NCBI GenBank assembly: GCA_024180945.1
Contig: JAKSGN010000043.1
Location: forward strand, 1,736,001-1,800,000
Source: Macrophomina tecta
Lineage: Eukaryota > Ascomycota > Dothideomycetes > Botryosphaeriales > Botryosphaeriaceae
Direction: 5' to 3'
Length of the DNA: 64,000 bases
Shown here piece by piece: positions 1-13,689 of this stretch. The notes under the pieces were generated by a model. It did no database searches and had not been told where the DNA came from. It worked only from the letters and a program-made list of their open reading frames with translations. The first letter of the stretch is position 1. Every line of letters begins with the position of its first letter. The position numbers and the translations under genes are program-made.

Positions 1-1029
1 TAATACTTAACGCTAACTAAGCAACACGATAAACAACATTGATATAAATAACAATGATTCCCTATAGCCAACTATAGCCGACCTCTTTTAGGTTATTTAA
101 GACATGCAGGACTAGATTAGCGAACTACGTAAACAACTCTAGAAGTAGACCAACGAGAATACCTAGCTCTATTAATAAATAGACGAACTTCGCAACTAAG
201 CTATTTCGATAACCCCTACCCCGGTACCCGTCTATACTCTAGCGTTAACAACGACTCAACCTCCTAACCGAAGTACGAAGACGGCTAAGCTAGACCTATT
301 CTATAGTAACTAAAAAAAGCTCTAGACCTTTCTCTTATAACTCGACCTATACTTCTTCTTTAACTCTAGAGACTTTTCTACTAATGATAAGAAGATAATA
401 TTCGCTACTACCTACCTCCGCAATATTACGGTATAGTGGTTCGAGCCCTACCTTAGAGACTGAATAGAGAAAAAACTAGAGGCGCGTAAGAAGAATACTA
501 AGAAAGTCTTTAGTAGCTATAAATACTTCGTAACTTAAATTAAGCAAAGCTTCGGAGACCTCGACGAGGTTAATAAGGCCCGACGAGCCGTTATAAACAT
601 CTATTAGAAGATCTTAGTAGCAGACTATACTATAGAATTTTAAAAGGCTATAGCGTACCTAGACGACTAGTCCGACTGCGCCCTTATAGACTACTACTAC
701 CGAGGACTTAAGAAAAGGGTTAAAGACTAACTTATAATATAAGACGATTCTAAGACCCTAGACGAGCTTATTAAGCTAGCTATTAAATACGATAACCGCC
801 TCTTCGAGCACTAATCCGAGAAGTATAAGGTAAACTATAAAGCTAATACTTCGTGCCTAGCGCGTCCTAGATATACTTAGAAAGAAGGAGATACTATAGA
901 GCTAAATAATATTAACCGCCGAAACGACCCACTAAAAAGAAATAACTACTATAGAAAAAAGAACAACGGCTATAAGAAAAAGTAACGTAAAGAATAGACC
1001 CTAAAGTAAAAATAAAGATTCGAAAAAGG

Positions 1030-4000
1030 ACTATACGTCTACTATAGTAAGACTTAGGAAAAGACACACTACTACCTTAAGAAGAATAAATAAGTCTCGG
1101 CTATAATATAAGAATTAAAAAGCCGAGAAGTCTCTATGGTTACTAAGTAAGAAAACCCCTTTACTAAGTTCGATAAGTAACGTAAAGAAAGCTAGAGCCC
1201 CGAGTATTAAAAGCTTAGCTAGATAGCCTACTACAACGATAACTATACTACTTACTAGAGCGATAAGGACACCATAGGCTAGTACCCTAAAAAGCTACGA
1301 TACGTTAATACGACCCTAAGAATAGAGGAAGAGCTTATTAAAGCCTTTCCTAATAATAAGAACCTAGTCGACAGCGACACGGGAAAACTATATAATAGTA
1401 CTCTAGCGTTAAGCACGACCGACAACGAGTAATAGTAGAACGAAGCTATACTTATAAGAATAACTAAACACCTAGTACGATACGAAAAGACACACCACGT
1501 TACTAATAGCCTAGAACCTACGGTTACCTAGATTCTAGGCCCTATAATTAACCTCGGGACGTAGCAATATAAGGTATAGCAAGAAAAGATATATATACGT
1601 GTATAGTAAGATAACACCTAGAACCCCTAAAAAGAATTACTATTTAATACGGCCGACGAACTCGCATCTTAGCTAGAGAATAAGGCATAAAGAGCACGAC
1701 AACGATAAGACCTATAGTATCTTTATAATATAGTCTACACCCTCTATTAGTACAGTATAGTAACTAGGAATAGGGGCACCTTACAATAGATACCCTATAA
1801 AAAATACGATATGCCTACCTTCTAGTACTAGGTCCGAAACGGGTGGATCTACTAGAGACGACTAATTAAACGTAGTAGATAGACGTAATAGAAAGACACC
1901 CTAATCCTAGTTAATAAATAGAATGAGTATATTCGTTATAAAATAACGGGACGACCTATATTAAAAAACTAGACGGCTCCCCTAGATAGAGACCCTAGAA
2001 GGGGCCGTTAAACAGGTCCCTTAACTAGGTTACACGTATAACGAACGGAATTATACCTACTAAATTAAACCTATATCGACTTTTATATATCTCAGTTATA
2101 TTCTATGGGAAAAAGGTAATAGCTATAATCGATAGCAGCGTATAAGGCGTATTCGTCGACCCTAAGTTTATCGTTAAGAACTAACTACCCTAGTAAGCTA
2201 AGAATTACCCTTATCGGCTAAGCACGGTAGACGGCTCCCTAGCAAAATACGAAAATAGCTAGATACGAATTAAGATAAAAGAAGCACCCCTTACTATTAG
2301 AAATTACCGAGAACGAATTAACCTCGACGTAATAATAATTCCCGGACATGACATTATCTTAGAAATATTATAGCTAAAGACTTACGAGCCATATATTAGC
2401 TAGAGAATAGAGACTATTACATTTTCTAATAAATACTATAGACGCTACCTCGCAACGGCAAGAAGAAGCCAATAGAGCTAGAAAGAAGCGCTAGAGCCTA
2501 AGAGCTAAAGCGAAACCTCTAAGCTAAGATAGCGGGATAATAACGTACCCGTAGATATTAAGACCATTAGCTACCGAGCACTAAAACTTATAACAAGACG
2601 AAGAGAAAAGGCCTATATAATTTACGTAAGACCTAGTAAGAACACCAAGTAAAAGACTCTTACTCGTACGAAACGGGGCCTTATAGATAAGAATAAGAAC
2701 AGCCTAAAGCTAGTCGAAGAAGACTACCCCTAGGGGCTTAATAGACGATACGGCTACCCGGATAAAGTAGGTACTAGTCCCCTTAGATATAAGAGCTATA
2801 ACGATAAAGGCATTTCGGTAGCTAAGATTAGCGTAGACCTTAGCGGAATTATAAAGCCTACTAAGGACAAATTAGCACCTATACCAAAATTAGAGATAGT
2901 CCTACTAGAGTTCTAGAATATACCGAGAATATTCTAAGAAAGAGGTAAAGAATAACTACTAGAGCATTAGCTATAGAATTATAAGATATCCTTACTCCCG
3001 GGAATATAATCTACTTTTAAGCCTATTTACTCCTTGTCTAAGATAGAAGCTAAAGTATTACGAAAATACATTAATAAAAACCTAGAATAAGAATATATAC
3101 GACCCTTATAGTTACTAGTAGAATACTCTATCCTATTCGTTTCTAAAAAGAATAGTAAGCTCCGCCTTTACGTCAACTATAGATAGCTAAATAATATTAC
3201 GGTAAAAAACTAATACCTACTACCTCGCATCGATAAATTATAGAATAAGCTTCGCAACGCTAAGTTCTTTACGAAACTAGATCTCTAAGAAGGTTACTAC
3301 CTAGTCCGTATTAAGAAAGATAAAGAATAGAAGATAGCGTTCTAAACATGATTCAGATATTACGAGTATACGGTAATACCTTTTAGGCTTACTAACACAC
3401 CGGCTACCTTCTAGAGCTTAGTTAACGATACCCTACGTCCGTATTTAGATATATTTACCTTAGCTTACCTAGATAATATCCTAATATACTCGGAGACGCT
3501 CGAGGAACACACCGAGCACGTAAGAAAAGTCCTAAAGGCCTTAGATGAGCGAAACCTCTAAGTAGCCCTAGAAAAGAGCGAGTAGTATACCTAAAGAATA
3601 GAATACCTAGGGTTTATTATTACCCTAGGATATATTAGCATGGACGATAAAAAACTAGATGTAATTAGAGACTAGCCGATACCGCAAACCGTTAGAAAAG
3701 TATAATCCTTCCTTAGATTTACTAACTTTTACTGGAAGTTTATTATAAACTACGCTAAAATAGCGGCACCTCTAACCGATATTACTAAGAAAAAATATAG
3801 GTTTATATAGAAAGAAAGACAACAACGAGCGTTCAACTTACTAAAGCGGATATTTATAGAAGTACCGATTCTAGGGCTCTATAACCTAGATCTACCGATT
3901 ACGGTAGAGACCAACGCTTCGAACTATACTATAAAAGCCGTACTTAGTTAGCCGGACGAAGAAGATAGACTATATTCTATCGCCTACTACTTAAGAAAAA

Positions 4001-6060
4001 TAATACCTACCGAGAAGAACTACGACGTCTATAATAAAAAACTCTTAGCTATAGTCACGGCTTTTAAAGAATAGAGACACTACCTCGAAGGCGCTAAGTA
4101 CTAGGTTATAATCTACTACGACTATAAGAACCTCTCGCACTTCACTACTACTAAGGAATTAAACTGACGATAGGTTTAGTAGGCTAAAGAGCTAGCGTCC
4201 TATAATATAAAGATTATCTATAGAAAGGGATCTAAGAACGCTCATGCTAACACGTTAAGTAGACGAGCTAACTATATTAAAGAAAAGCTAGGTCCGCAAC
4301 CTATAATACTTAACACGCAGAAAGATAGGTCTTTTATACCCGCTAGCCGTAGCTGCTAGATTATAGCTATTTATAGCCTAGGATAAACGTGGCTTAAGGA
4401 AGGACTAGACGACTTGCTTACTCTAGTTAAACTATTCGCCCCAGCAATACGCCTTAAAGGTAACGAATAGGAGTAAAGAATCCGAGAAGCCTACGTAAAT
4501 AATGCAACGGCGCAAGAAATTGAAGAGCTTAAAAACGACCCCCGGGTAACTAGAAACGTAGACGGTATAATTCTATTTTTAGAATTAGTCTATGTTCCGG
4601 TTAAACTACAGGAAGAGCTCGTAAAAGATATATATAAAGCCCTAGCACACGGTTATTAAGAAATAGATAAGATAATAAAGTAAATTACGAGAAGCTACTA
4701 CTTTCTAGGGCTAAGAAGAACCGTCTAACGAATAGTCTCGTAATATAACCTTTGCATTAGAAGTAAGGCCGCGAGGTATATACCCTACGAACTACTATAG
4801 CCGCTACCGGCACTAAAGCGCCCTTAGTAATTTATCTCGCTAGACTTTATTACAGACCTACCTAAGTTAGAAGAACCACTTACTAAGATTAAGTATAACT
4901 CGATCCTAGTTATTATTAATAGAATAATAAAGTACGTATATTACCTACTATACCTTAAGATGGTAAATGCGGAAGAACTTGCCTATACATTTCTTAGAAT
5001 AATCCTTAGTAATTACGGGTTACTAGAAGAGCTCGTATTAGATAAAGATCGGCTATTTATATCCCGATTCTAGTAGACTCTTACCCGCTAGCTTAGAGTA
5101 AAATATAAGCTCTCGACCACGGTACACCCTTAAACAGACGGCTAAATAGAACGAATAAACTAGACGCTAGAATAGTACTTACGCTACTACCTTAACTACG
5201 TATAAAATAATTAGGTCGAGCTACTACCACTCGTATAGTTCGCGTATAATAGCTTAAAAGCATTAGCTATATAAGAATTCCCATTCTATACCAACTACGG
5301 CTACGAGCCTATAGCTTACAAAGAGCCTATACTAAGTAAATCCCTAGCTTAAAAAGAAATCCTTAAAGCAGACTAACTAAAGGCACTCTATGAATAACTA
5401 TACCTAGACCTTAAATTCGTAGCCCTATAAATAGGTAAATACTATAATAGACGGCACCAAAAGGCACTAAAGCTAAAAGAGAAGAATAAAATTTACCTTC
5501 TTAGAAAAAACATTAAGACAAAACAACTGAACAATAAATTAGACTTTAAGAAAATCGAACTATTCGAAATTAAAGAATAGATTAGAAAGGTTAATTTCCG
5601 CCTTAGACTACCTAATACTATATAAATATACCCTATATTTCACATCTTACTCCTCGAACCGGCACTAGAAAATGCCACACTATTACGCTAAACGAAAGAA
5701 ATGCTACCGAAAAATCTAAACGCCGATAAAAATATAGACTAAGACGTAGAATAAGTCCTAGATAGTGGCTATATTAACGGTTAATTCCGATACCTTCTTA
5801 AATAGAAAGGAGACTAGAATAATACCTAGAAACTACTAAAGCTCTACGACTATTAAGAGCTTATTAATAAGTTCTATCGCCGAAACCTAGATCGACCAAC
5901 ACCGCCGACTTATTATACACGAAGGACCCGAAATCGAACTTAGAAAATGGAGACAACCGCGCCTAATTAACTAGACCGGAACCCTCGGGGGGCGTAGAAC
6001 CCGAACCAACGCTAGGAGACCCAACAGACTAGAACGCCCCCACAACGTTATTAGCTAAGG
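1030..6060 (+). pseudogene. Gypsy gag-pol polyprotein relic
   Basis: Visible signatures include the RT stretch with 'LRLYVNYR' (about 3,160), a [10 protein letters not shown] block equivalent to the YxDD catalytic box (about 3,465-3,495), the RNase H block with 'AVLS*PDEEDRLYSIAYY' (about 3,935), the integrase block 'FISLDFITDLP' (about 4,830) and a chromodomain 'KGD*NNT*' (about 5,805). Substituting Q/W for the in-frame stops restores continuous family-like sequence, which is what C-to-T changes at CpA on both strands produce. No single surviving ORF exceeds a few dozen codons. Confidence 0.85.
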
Positions 6061-6085
6061 TATCGCTACGTAAACACTTTAGCGA

Positions 6086-6641
6086 TCATTCTTCCTTAGT
6101 ATTTTTAGGGTTAACTGGACCCCTAGCCTCGCGGGCAGCCTCTAGATGATCTAATTCCTCGAGATTCTTAATAGACTATACCTTCTTATTTAATATTAAG
6201 CTACCACGACGCTACAATAGAATCTTCTACTTACGGAAACGCTCTAAGCGAGACGAGGTAGCACGCAGCTCGAATATTAGCTTAGAGATAATATCTAAAG
6301 CCTCTATCTTATTAGCGACAACCTTCGTAATAGCATGCTCGAGACGAATAACTAAAAAAAAAGAGTTAAAACTAGCTAAAAAAAAATAGGGAAAACTTAT
6401 AATTACCCTCCTCCGCGCTACTAGCATCGTAGTAGATATTACTACAATGGGCACACTCCCTATAGCGTAAATACCCCGGAGTAATATAATATACTACGGG
6501 CTTACCCTTCTCCTCCAACAAAAGGCACCGAGCGTAAGAAATCGGTATATTAAGGTCTAAAAGCATATATAAAGAATTAATCTTCGCACTAAGAAACTTA
6601 CGCTTAATCTACTACTTATTACGCTTACGTTTAGGAGGCAT
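6086..6641 (-). pseudogene. Antisense accessory ORF between pol and 3' LTR of the Gypsy element
   Basis: On the minus strand an ATG at 6,639-6,641 opens a reading frame starting MPPKRKRNK that runs, through a few RIP-type stops and one frame change at an A-run (about 6,353-6,362), to a TGA at 6,086-6,088, about 185 codons. It contains a CxxC pair (ECAHC, about 6,455-6,470) followed by a heptad-like Leu/Ile region that could form a coiled coil and a basic stretch (about 6,185-6,250). It lies tail-to-tail with pol and before the LTR. I do not recognise a function; a nucleic-acid or chromatin-associated accessory protein is a guess based on the basic N-terminus and Cys pair. The A-run frame change may be real decay. 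Confidence 0.55.
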
Positions 6642-6743
6642 TGTGGAAAAGACTTATAAAGAAAAGAAATAAAACGATAAAAGAAACCTAAGATATAGAC
6701 GAATAAATAAATCTTCGGGCCGAAGATCCTTAAGAGGGGGAAT

Positions 6744-7130
6744 AGTATTACGAACCTTAAGATACAAGGGCTTTATAACCCCACAGGCGGAAAGCCTGTA
6801 CGAAAAAAGACACCGCAGGGGCTAAAAACCTATAAGAATAGCAGAGCCGCACTACTAGCACACCCGCACGGGAAAACCAACCTTAAGAAAAGACGGCGCG
6901 TACGGGCCTAGGTAAGATAGTAATAGAAGCCCGTACGAAAGTAACGCCTACGCGATATAGTAAGACTACGGGAACACCGACTAGGTTAAACTCCCGCAGA
7001 GAAAAAATACCCATAAAGAAGAGATTACGAATCCTGAAAGCTAACTTTAGACTAGAGAAATAGATGGGATAAAGTTAAATAACTTATACGGTCTAAGAAA
7101 TAATAGTCTAGCGGTAGAATACTTCCTTAA
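6744..7130 (+). repeat. Probable 3' LTR of the Gypsy element
   Basis: The purine-rich tract AAGAGGGGGAA at about 6,731-6,743 is followed by TAGTATTACGAACC, which resembles the TGTTACG-type LTR start of fungal Gypsy elements after a G-to-A change. A short palindrome (CAGGC...GCCTG, about 6,783-6,798) lies just inside. The right boundary is not defined because the 5' LTR is outside the window for comparison. Confidence 0.45.
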
Positions 7131-7499
7131 CCGATATAGAAGTCGGATTCTAGGAAATAGATATTAGCGCCTAAGTTATATACAATCTACCCGATCTACT
7201 TATAGATTAGAAGCCTTAGCAAAGATCTAACCCTTAGAATAATCTAATACTACGACTAATCTAATAGTTATCTTAATCTATAGATTATTATAGCTTTTCT
7301 ATAGTATATAGATATACTTCTTAGATAGTACTTTAACCCTCGTAGTTAACTTAAAGTTCTAATACAACCCTATTAAAGGTAACAAGCCTAACGCGCACCA
7401 CGCACTAATATATTACGTAATTACTACTATCGTTCTAATTTTTACCCTTCTCTTATTTTTTAAGGTAAACCCTTTAGCTACCTAACCCTGCTAGGCGAT

Positions 7500-9790
7500 T
7501 CTAAAGCCTAGCAGAAGAGGCCGCCGTTATAAGAAGGTCTATTTCTTTATAAATTACTACGTAGTAACCTTTATCGCGTAGTATTATAACTTATAAATGA
7601 CCTTAGCTATCGATAAGATAAACCTAAAGCTAGTTATAGCTAGCTAGTATATTTCGCAATTTATAATAAAAGTATAGTATTATCCCGGTAGAATCTACTT
7701 AGTATCTAATACTCTAAGCCATCTAATTAAGAAGCGGGAAGAAACGAGTAATAAGAATAAGAATTTATTAAATCCTACGCTAATCTTTATAGTTACCATA
7801 GTAGAAATACCAAATAAGATAAAGAAGCGTATCGCTAAGAAATATCGTAAGAATACGCACTAGCGAAGAATATTAGAGATCCTAGATAAAATAAGAGAAA
7901 TAGATAAGAAAAATATATATAGAAGAAATACAAAAGAACTAAAAAAGTTAGTATAGAAATAAGCGTAAGAGAAAATAGAAACGTATTAAGAATATAAAAC
8001 TCTAAAAGAGGCTTAATATATAGTATAAAATAATAAAGCGCCGCTAACTAAGAACATAAGACTAAAAGTAGAAAGTAATGACGAAGAAAGAGAGTAAGTA
8101 GATAATAAAATCACGGAGGTAGTTACGCTAGAGAAGAATTCGCTAATAGAAGACGCGTCGCGACCGAATACAATAACGTAAAGAAAAAAGCGGAAACGCT
8201 GAAACTTTCTTCTAAACCCGACGGACGCCCCCTAGGCGGAATTAAAAAACACGGCCGAGACCAACGGCCTAAGAATACGAAGAAAGACTGCGTAACGCTA
8301 AGTATAACTACGTTAGCTTACGAGAACGCTTTATATAGATACTACGAAAAAGAATAAGAATTTAAAGGCTATATAGGGGTTACGGTTCTTCCTAAGAAAT
8401 AAAATAATCTACTATATAAATCTAGAGAATAGAAGGTATCATCTTTATATCCCCTCTATAGTTAAAAAGAAGATATTTGAAATAGTATATAATAAATAAT
8501 ATTATAGCGGATACTAAAGAACGTATAACTATATTAGGCCTACAATCTTTATTAAGAATATAATAAAGAAATTATAAGCATACTTAGTATAGTACTAGAA
8601 ATACTAACTATATATAATAAAGCGCTACGCGCCGTACGGGGAACTTTATCTAATCTAGAATTCTTCTATTCTAAGAGAAGTCTAGATAATAGATTTTATT
8701 ACGAAAATACTGCTAATAAAGAACGCCTTCGATACGCTCCTTACTATTATCTATAAAGCTATAAAGGCCATCCTCTTAGTTAAAGATAAGAAGAACTAGA
8801 GCGCCGAGAAATAGGCGGACTAATATATAAAGAAGATCGTCTTTTACGAGTAAAAACTTTCTAGGATCTATATTATAGACCGAGATCTACGCTTTATTTC
8901 CCACTTTTAGAAGAAAGCTTATAAAGCGATAGAAATCGTATACTATCTTATAATAGCATATTATTCCTAAGTAGATAGCTAATTAGAAAGGAGTAATTAA
9001 ACCATAGAGATTATATTACGGTACTACGTTATAGTAAATCCGGACCGCGAATAGACTAAGGCCCTTTCGTATCTCTAAGCCGTTCTTAATAACGCGGTAA
9101 GCACTACTACTAGCTTTTCCCTAAACTAGATACTCTATAGTATAAATATTAAACTAGACCCTCTCTCGGCTCTTATAAAAGTACTAGAAGATAGAGCATA
9201 GCTCTGTAACGCTATATGCTAAGAAGCGAAGAAGGTAATTAGTTTCGTAGCTATAAGCTAGAAAGCCCACTATAATACTAAATATAAGCCCCTTCGTCTA
9301 AAGAAAGAAGATTTAGTATTTATAAAACTCTACTAAGAATATAAGATGAAAGAATACGTGGATTAAAAATTCTCTTACTAACGCTAAGGCCCTTTTAAAG
9401 TTAAGAGAATAATTGGGAATCTAGTCTACGAGTTAGAATTATTTAATATATAGAAGATTTATCCTATTATCTCTATTACGTAGCTCGAGCTAGCCCCTAA
9501 GGGCATAGATCTCTATAAAAGAAATTAGAAGTACCCCAAACCGGAACCTCTTATAAACTAGGATTAGCCCGATCCGCCATACGAGATTAAAAGACTTCTC
9601 GATAAAAGAAAAGTATAGGTTCGAGGTAAAACGAAACGGAAATACCTCGTATAATAGAAGGGCTAGGGACTAGCCTATAATAGCTAGCTAGGGAAAGACG
9701 CGTTAAAGTAAGTAAAGAAGCTCGTCTAAGACTTTAAAGTAAAGTATCCCATTACCGCGCCTAACCGCCCGATTAGAGGTAGGTGTAGAA
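7500..9790 (+). mobile_element. Second Ty3/Gypsy fragment (RNase H end, integrase, chromodomain)
   Basis: At 7,681-7,730 the relic reads PGRIYLVSNTLSHL, the decayed end of RNase H (consensus PG-x-LVPDALSR). From about 8,680 an integrase core is readable: DFIT block (about 8,690), 'DRDLRFISHF' (about 8,880), 'SAYHPQxDGQ' equivalent (about 8,955), and the 'GPFKVKRIIGNLVYELEL' C-terminal module (about 9,385-9,440). A chromodomain-like 'YEIKRLLDKRKV' with a YLV..KG core follows (about 9,580-9,690). Reverse transcriptase and gag are missing, so this is a truncated, RIP-mutated copy. It differs in sequence from the first Gypsy copy and belongs to another family. Confidence 0.8.
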
Positions 9791-10289
9791 CTAAATAGAA
9801 ATAACTATAAATAGTATAGTAATAATACTATAGGCCGGAATTATATTTTCCTATAGAAATTAAACCCTCGGCAAAAGCGTTAGTAAGAATGCTTACGTAC
9901 CTTCTAGAATTACTATTCTAATACTCGAACCGACGTAAATATTAAAATAAGATCTTCTTGCGCTAATACGCGTTCTTTTATCTAAATAGATATAAATATA
10001 AAATTCCTCCCTTATAGATCTATAAATAATATGTATAAAGAATAAGCCTAATAGATTCTATAGCGGTAATCGCTACTTACGAACGTCTACTAAGAATTGC
10101 TAACTATAGTCTTTTCTTCTCTTCCCTATAAACTAGCTCTATAACTTTTATACCTTATAATTTTATAGAGAATAGAATCGCTAACTCCTACGCTTTCTTT
10201 CTCTACCGGAGATACTAGTATACTAATATAAGTAACCACTTCCCTAGCTTACTAGCCTTATTAGAGACGCTCCATTTCCCTATTACTTA

Positions 10290-13150
10290 CTTAATTATTA
10301 ATATAATCCGTGCCCGAAGGCTGGATTATTTTACGGTGGATAATCCTATAAGCTTTTATAACTTTAATAATATTCTATAGCTTCTCGCCGAGTATTTCGA
10401 CTTCTAGCTCGCCCTAGACGAGATTATAATAGATAAGTAGCTTACGACCGCCCTTTCTTTCGAACTTCTAGCCACGCGCGACGCTATATATAGAACCTAG
10501 AAACGCTAAATCTTCTAAGTAATTACCGACCTTTCTACTAGGATTAGTGCTATTACCTAAGAGAAGGCGATTATTAAGGTAACTATTAATATTCTTAAGT
10601 AATCTTCTACCCTAATCGCCCCCCTTAATCTTTATAAAACGATTATATGGTCGATCGTACGCCTTATTAACTACTATTACCTAGGCTTTCTTAATCTAAA
10701 AGATAGGTACTACGATCTAAGATACTTTCTAAACTATATTTAGCGAATCCTTACCTCTAAAACTAATCTATAGGCGATTCTTAACTTCTATCGTAATAAC
10801 GGAAAGTTCGCCCGCTTTCTCGAATTAACTAATTCTACGGATAATGATCCGAAACTAGTAGCTATCTACGTTAGTTCTCTCACCCTCGCTAAAATAATAT
10901 TCCGGAACTACCTCTTTCGATTACTACACTTCTATAATCTTAAAGGATTAGTCTTAGCAGTACTACTAGATAGAATTATCTTATAAAATACCGAATTAGA
11001 CGAATTTAATAAAGAGAAAGCTAAATCCCCCTAAGAACTTTTCTAAGACCCCCCTTACAATACGTAGAGCAATATTCTACCCGAATAACCGACGAAATTA
11101 CTAGTATCTATACGCTCGACCTTCCCTAATCCCGATATAGCGCTACTAAAGATAATAAATAAGGAGATCTCCCCTCTCTTCTATCCTGCTAAGGAGAATA
11201 TATAGTATTTCGGTAACGACTATTCATAAGAAGTAGTATGATGGGTAATAACGTAAAAAAAAGCGGCAGAATATAGAGAACTATATTTAATAAAACTATA
11301 CGATACTAATATAATTATTATAACTAATAATCTCCTGCCCGAGAACGTTATTTTAAGTAGTAATTTAGTCTACTAGGTTATTCGTATAGTACTCTAAACT
11401 AGAATTATCCCGTTACGACACCTATACGAGCTCTAGTCTAGAAATTTTACTACTATTAGCAGTTTCTTAGTTACGATAGAGCCTCTTAGAAAGCTAGCCC
11501 TTATCTAGTAATCCTCGGATGATATTAAGATAACCTTTAGTATATATAATAGCTATGTTTATATCGGCTCCGCAGGCTTTTAGTTATTAATTAGATTAAT
11601 AAATAAAAGCACTATCTAGATAGCTAAAAAGGTTCGTTTCTAGTATAATTTTAGTTATAAAACTATAGAACTATATAGCTATAATAACTTCGATATACTA
11701 TTCCTACCTAAGCTAGTTTATAAAATTAATCTAGAGTAGTTTAACCCTTCTATTACTTATAAAACCGTTTATTAGAAGATTCTCGCTAGATATAAGAAAG
11801 AAGACTACTTCTTTAGACCTAATAAAAAGTCCCTAATATATTTAAATTAGCAAAGCTACTAGTAGGAAATATATAAAATAGTAGCCCGCCCTAGTCTAAC
11901 TAGGAATATGACGTTATTAAAATACCCTACTAATATTATAGAACGCCTCTTCGTAATTAATATTTCTCCGCCCGATAAGGTTACTATAGAGAAGCTAAGC
12001 GACGTCGTCGATATTAAGATACTAAAGAGAAGTAAGGTCTACCACGATAAAAATATCGCTATTATAGAAAAGCCGATATATATACTAAATTAATAAGTAT
12101 AGAAGGACTTTCTTTAGGCTATAGAAGCTACTATCTATAACGCAGTTTTTTAACTATAAACTATCTTATTACCTATAATAATAGCGACTCTCCTAGTAGA
12201 TCTCTTATTAAGAGCATAAAGAAATATAGAATTTATATTATAACCGAGAGGGCGTTTATAGAGAAGTTACGAAGAACTATAAAGACTATAACCGTAAAGA
12301 CGACTACTCGCCTCGAGAAGAAAAACCCCTCGGACCTAAATAATAACGACGGAGTGATAGAGACCCTAATACCGCCCCTGCAAAGGAAGACTAGATCTAA
12401 GATTAATAATAAGTCAAAAGAGCTTCTAAGAATAGAAGAAATTCTAGCTTTTATTAGGTATCTAGAATTCGTATATCGAGTTATCTTTTAATAAATCGCC
12501 TAAGCGACTAAAATTCTAGAGAGGGTTAAATAGACTATATTCGTAGCTATAAAAGTATAGATCGAGCGCTAGAAAGAGATGCTAGCATCTCTTATAAAAT
12601 ATATAAGCCGAGTTACGAATATACTTACTTAGAATTATTTAAAGTATAATATCGAAGCCCTCCGTAACGGACTTAAGTTATAGAAGGATATCCTATAGAA
12701 TAGCTTCGATACTATAACTAAAGATTATGCTACGGGTACTCTTAACTTCGGCGTAGTAATTTCTAAGGTTACGAGAAAGACCTTCTCGAAAGATAGAATA
12801 TAAGAGGCGTTATAATACTTTACGGGTTAAAAGAATATTCCGCTAACCTAAGAGCTCTAAGCTCTAGAAGCTTAGTTTATATTTCTAGAGCGTTATAAGT
12901 ACGCTATACAACGCGATATTAACTAACGCACCGTAATTAGATAGCGCTTCCATACTGATAAGAAGAAACGCCAACCAAAGCTAGAGATACCTAAGAATAA
13001 AAAACGCTCGATACCGCTAGAATTTTATTTACCCTAGAAGATACTAAAGAAAGCTAAGCCGAATAAAATTATCTTAATCTCTAACGACGAACTTAAAGTA
13101 GAATTACTAGCCGCTAGCAACCGTTTTCTCTTTCTTTAAGAGAAAAAACC
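10290..13150 (+). pseudogene. Unidentified RIP-degraded relic ORF(s)
   Basis: Between the second Gypsy fragment and the Copia fragment the plus strand is readable as one or more long reading frames if TAG/TAA are taken as former Gln/Trp codons. The clearest are about 10,300-12,100 and about 12,370-13,150. The one stop-free piece is 11,908-12,093 (61 codons). I recognise no RT, integrase, transposase or zinc-knuckle motif. The second part is rich in Lys and Gln-derived stops and looks helical. It could be a gag-like region, a fungal accessory ORF of a large transposon, or a duplicated host gene destroyed by RIP. Nothing useful was seen from 9,790 to 10,290. Confidence 0.4.
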
Positions 13151-13289
13151 TATTCTAAGTATAACGATTAAACTACTAATTTAAAAGAAAGAAATTCCTA
13201 CCCTACTATAAAGTATTCTCTTTGTCTTTTCTTTCTTATTAGCACCTTCTATAGACTAGTACGGCGATACGAAGGTCTAGGGTACATAT

Positions 13290-13311
13290 AAAAAAAAAAA
13301 AAAAAAAAAAA
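13290..13311 (+). repeat. Poly(A) tract, 22 nt
   Basis: An uninterrupted run of 22 A follows directly after the unidentified relic and is followed by pyrimidine-rich sequence to about 13,440. It may be the 3' tail of a retroposed copy. It could also be a simple homopolymer. Confidence 0.8.
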
Positions 13312-13689
13312 GTCCTTTTCTTTTTAGTTTTCGAGTCACAACGCTTTGGAAGAAGATAATAGATAGAAGAAGTAATATAAAGAGTTTATTTTTTCTTTTC
13401 TTTTTTTTTATTTCTTTAGCTTTCTTTTTCTCTCTAATTAACTTTCTGCATCTAAGGATTATAATAGATTACGATCTATTAAAATCCACCCACCTAGATA
13501 TTAGGATGCGGTAGTTAGTAAAGAGAAGATCCTTTCCCGGGGATAGTAGCGGCCTCGAGCCGTCTAGGAAAGAAAGGTAGTATAGTATAGATAGATAGCT
13601 ACCGTCGGAAGGCGTTCTAATAATAATAAACTACTTTTATATATCTCGTTCCCGAAGTTCTATAAGGCCTTAATCTATTTAAAAAGCGG

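Larger units (their letters stand above)
1..7130 (+). mobile_element. Ty3/Gypsy chromovirus retrotransposon, RIP-degraded, 5' end outside window
   Basis: A long plus-strand relic reads, with TAG/TAA in place of Gln or Trp codons, as gag with a decayed zinc knuckle (about 1,030-1,090), aspartic protease (about 2,100-2,450), reverse transcriptase (about 3,040-3,800), RNase H (about 3,880-4,270), integrase (about 4,650-5,400) and a chromodomain (about 5,750-5,900). The order RT-RNaseH-IN-chromodomain defines the chromovirus branch of Gypsy. The 5' LTR and primer-binding site lie before the window. A purine tract near 6,731-6,743 marks the probable start of the 3' LTR; the right end near 7,130 is only an estimate. 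The element cannot be functional because every domain contains multiple stops of the RIP type. Confidence 0.9.

Noticed and set aside
13290..13311. Poly(A) run considered as an assembly gap filler
   Set aside because: Neighbouring sequence is continuous and the run is only 22 nt.
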